Source of the DNA: Bacillus mesophilus
GTDB taxonomy: Bacteria > Bacillota > Bacilli > Bacillales > SA4
Direction of reading: 5' to 3'
Assembly (NCBI RefSeq): GCF_011008845.1
Contig: NZ_JAAIWM010000001.1
Span: 682,001 to 746,000 of the forward strand
DNA: 64,000 bases
How positions within the stretch are numbered: position 1 is the stretch's first letter; the number at the start of each line of letters is the position of its first letter. The notes under the pieces were generated by a model. The model did not search any database and had not been told where the DNA came from. It saw only the letters and a program-made list of their open reading frames with translations. Both the position numbers and the translations under genes were made by a program. Below are positions 62,664 to 64,000 of the stretch, piece by piece.

Positions 62664-64000
62664 TTATACGTGTAATAATCCAAATTGATTCATTTTACCA
62701 ACAGTTTCATCCCTAGATAATTCACCTTTAGAAATGATCCACCTTCTCGTAGCAAATTGCTCCACGATTTGTTCATCATGTGTAATCATCAGAATGGTAG
62801 TTCCAATTTGTCGCTCCTGCTCGAGGAATTCTAGTAAGGCAAACGTATTTTTACTATCCTGACCAAAGGTAGGCTCATCTAGTAAAAGAATACGTTGATT
62901 TTGCATAATAGATGAGGCTACACTTAGTCTTCTTTTTTGCCCCATTGATAATTGATAAGGATGCTTCTCCCTGTGATCTTCCAAAGAAAATCTAGTAAGC
63001 ATTTCTTCGACCTTCTCTGCTATGAGGTGTTCCTCCGTATGAAAAACTTTTAAAGAATGTGCAAGTTCATCCTCAACAGAGTTGGTGACAAATTGAAATT
63101 CAGGATTTTGAAAAACGTAGGCCAGTTCATGGAATAGTTCTCTCTTTTTCGTAACCTTTTTTCCACTTAAATGGTATTCGCCCTTTGTTTCTAATAGTTG
63201 CATGATTCCTTGTAAAAGCGTACTTTTACCTGCACCGTTTTCACCAACAATCGCAATCCATTCATGAGAATATACATCCACAACTGGTACTTTTACAACT
63301 GACTCCTTCTTTCTAACTACCTCGAAATCTCTTAATGACATTAAAGGTTGATCACTTATTTTTTCTTCAAGTGTGACTCTCGGATGCTCACTCATATACT
63401 CATCCCATACACCTGGGTACCAAATACCATTCATACGGAGTATAGGCAAGTAGGATTTAATAATTTCGTCCTTATCACCATCTGCAATAATCTCACCGCT
63501 TTGGTTAAATACAATTACTCTATCTACTAACCTCATAACATGCTCAATCTTATGCTCCACTATCACTAATGTTTGCTGATCCATTAAACCCTCAATGGTA
63601 TTCCACACTTCAATTGTTCCTTCAGGATCTAACATCGCTGTAGGTTCATCAAGAAATAGCACTTCTGGTTCTAATGCCAGAATCGAGGCAATTGCCAACC
63701 TTTGCTTTTGACCACCCGATAAGGTCTGAATATTTGTGTGCAGATCACTTAGCTGCAAACCAACCTTACCAAGATAATGAGATATCTTTTGCTTCATTTG
63801 GTCACGAGGTGTTTGTAAGTTTTCCAATACAAATGCAATTTCTTCATCAACATATGGCATACAAAACTGGCTATCCGGATCTTGAAAAACATATCCTGAG
63901 GAATCTGGGAGGACTAGCTGATCTGCTTTCATTGGAACCTCGATCGACCTTGGAATAATTCCGGCTAGTACTTGTAATAAAGTTGATTTACCACACCCAG
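62664..64000 (-). CDS. ykoD: ECF transporter dual ATPase, YkoD-like (start cut by window edge)
   Basis: Two fused ABC domains. The first Walker A runs off the edge at the right end (GCGKSTLLQVLAG, bases 63999-63960), with signature LSGGQKQRLAIASILAL and Walker B EVLFLDEPTAMLDPEG. The second has VGENGAGKSTLLQ, LSMGQKRRLSVASSI and RILLLDEPTFGQDSK. The visible part is 445 codons and continues past 64000; an internal ATG at 63932 is not the start. It is the energising subunit with YkoC, and leads the thiamine operon within this window. Confidence 0.9.
   Translation of the reverse strand, partial: GCGKSTLLQVLAGIIPRSIEVPMKADQLVLPDSSGYVFQDPDSQFCMPYVDEEIAFVLENLQTPRDQMKQKISHYLGKVGLQLSDLHTNIQTLSGGQKQRLAIASILALEPEVLFLDEPTAMLDPEGTIEVWNTIEGLMDQQTLVIVEHKIEHVMRLVDRVIVFNQSGEIIADGDKDEIIKSYLPILRMNGIWYPGVWDEYMSEHPRVTLEEKISDQPLMSLRDFEVVRKKESVVKVPVVDVYSHEWIAIVGENGAGKSTLLQGIMQLLETKGEYHLSGKKVTKKRELFHELAYVFQNPEFQFVTNSVEDELAHSLKVFHTEEHLIAEKVEEMLTRFSLEDHREKHPYQLSMGQKRRLSVASSIMQNQRILLLDEPTFGQDSKNTFALLEFLEQERQIGTTILMITHDEQIVEQFATRRWIISKGELSRDETVGKMNQFGLLHV

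Overview
The window looks like a chromosomal segment of a low-GC, endospore-forming member of the Bacillaceae. Gene content and order follow the Bacillus subtilis yha/yhe neighbourhood closely (ecsA, hit, yhaH, scoC, yhaI, yhaJ, prsA, yhaL, yhaMNO, yhaPQ, yhzC, yhaR, hemZ, yhaX, yheA, yheB, yheCD, yheE, bmrCD). Other genes (katA, mqo, msmX, phoA, fumC, a phosphonate ABC transporter, a thiamine operon) are interleaved. I cannot name a species from sequence alone. Gene functions below come from recognising protein families by eye, not from a database search.

Layout. 1-420: start of ecsA, running off the left edge. 485-1402: a tandem duplication of about 480 bp that looks like two copies of a large structured non-coding RNA, each with its own terminator. 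1.5-11 kb: hit, a GGCT-like orphan, catalase, yhaH, scoC, yhaI, yhaJ, ypmS, three tiny YjcZ-type spore peptides, and the foldase lipoprotein prsA. 10.7-16.9 kb: yhaL, the exoribonuclease yhaM, the SbcC/SbcD-like pair yhaN-yhaO and a GNAT acetyltransferase. 17-26.4 kb: mqo, a frameshifted GyrI-like gene, the Na+/drug-type exporter yhaPQ, yhzC, yhaR, yozB, hemZ and yhaX. 26.4-35 kb: a YitT protein, a 20.5-bp-period repeat array, yheA, yheB and four tandem YheC/YheD ATP-grasp genes in a long-short-long-short order. 35-41.3 kb: a long-range inverted-repeat element, a Gly/Tyr-rich coat-like protein, msmX with its regulator, an internally deleted IS1182-type element sitting in the loop of the msmX terminator, an alpha/beta-type SASP gene whose leader carries a tRNA-like fold, and alkaline phosphatase. 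41.5-45 kb: phosphonate/phosphate ABC transporter. 45-51.4 kb: inositol monophosphatase, fumarase, and an operon joining a PP2C / anti-sigma kinase / STAS switch to a chemoreceptor behind a sigma-D-like promoter. 51.7-56 kb: bmrCD multidrug exporter behind a leader peptide and attenuator. 56.6-64 kb: thiamine operon (ykoD-ykoC-tenI-thiO-thiS-thiG-thiF-thiD-thiE), with the first gene cut by the right edge.

How it fits together. Many genes belong to sporulation: ScoC, YhaL, YjcZ peptides, YheCD, the Gly-rich protein, SASP, and mother-cell or forespore promoter matches. Others form envelope and secretion quality control (EcsA, PrsA), phosphate acquisition (PhoA beside PhnDCEE), motility signalling, and cofactor supply (HemZ, Thi).

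The most promising unexplained signals are the duplicated structured RNA (523-921 and 1005-1402) and the mini-cloverleaf with encoded CCA in the SASP leader (39589-39652). Next come the three-way attenuator upstream of bmrC, the partner-switch/chemoreceptor operon, and several small intergenic repeat families that occur in both full and internally deleted forms.
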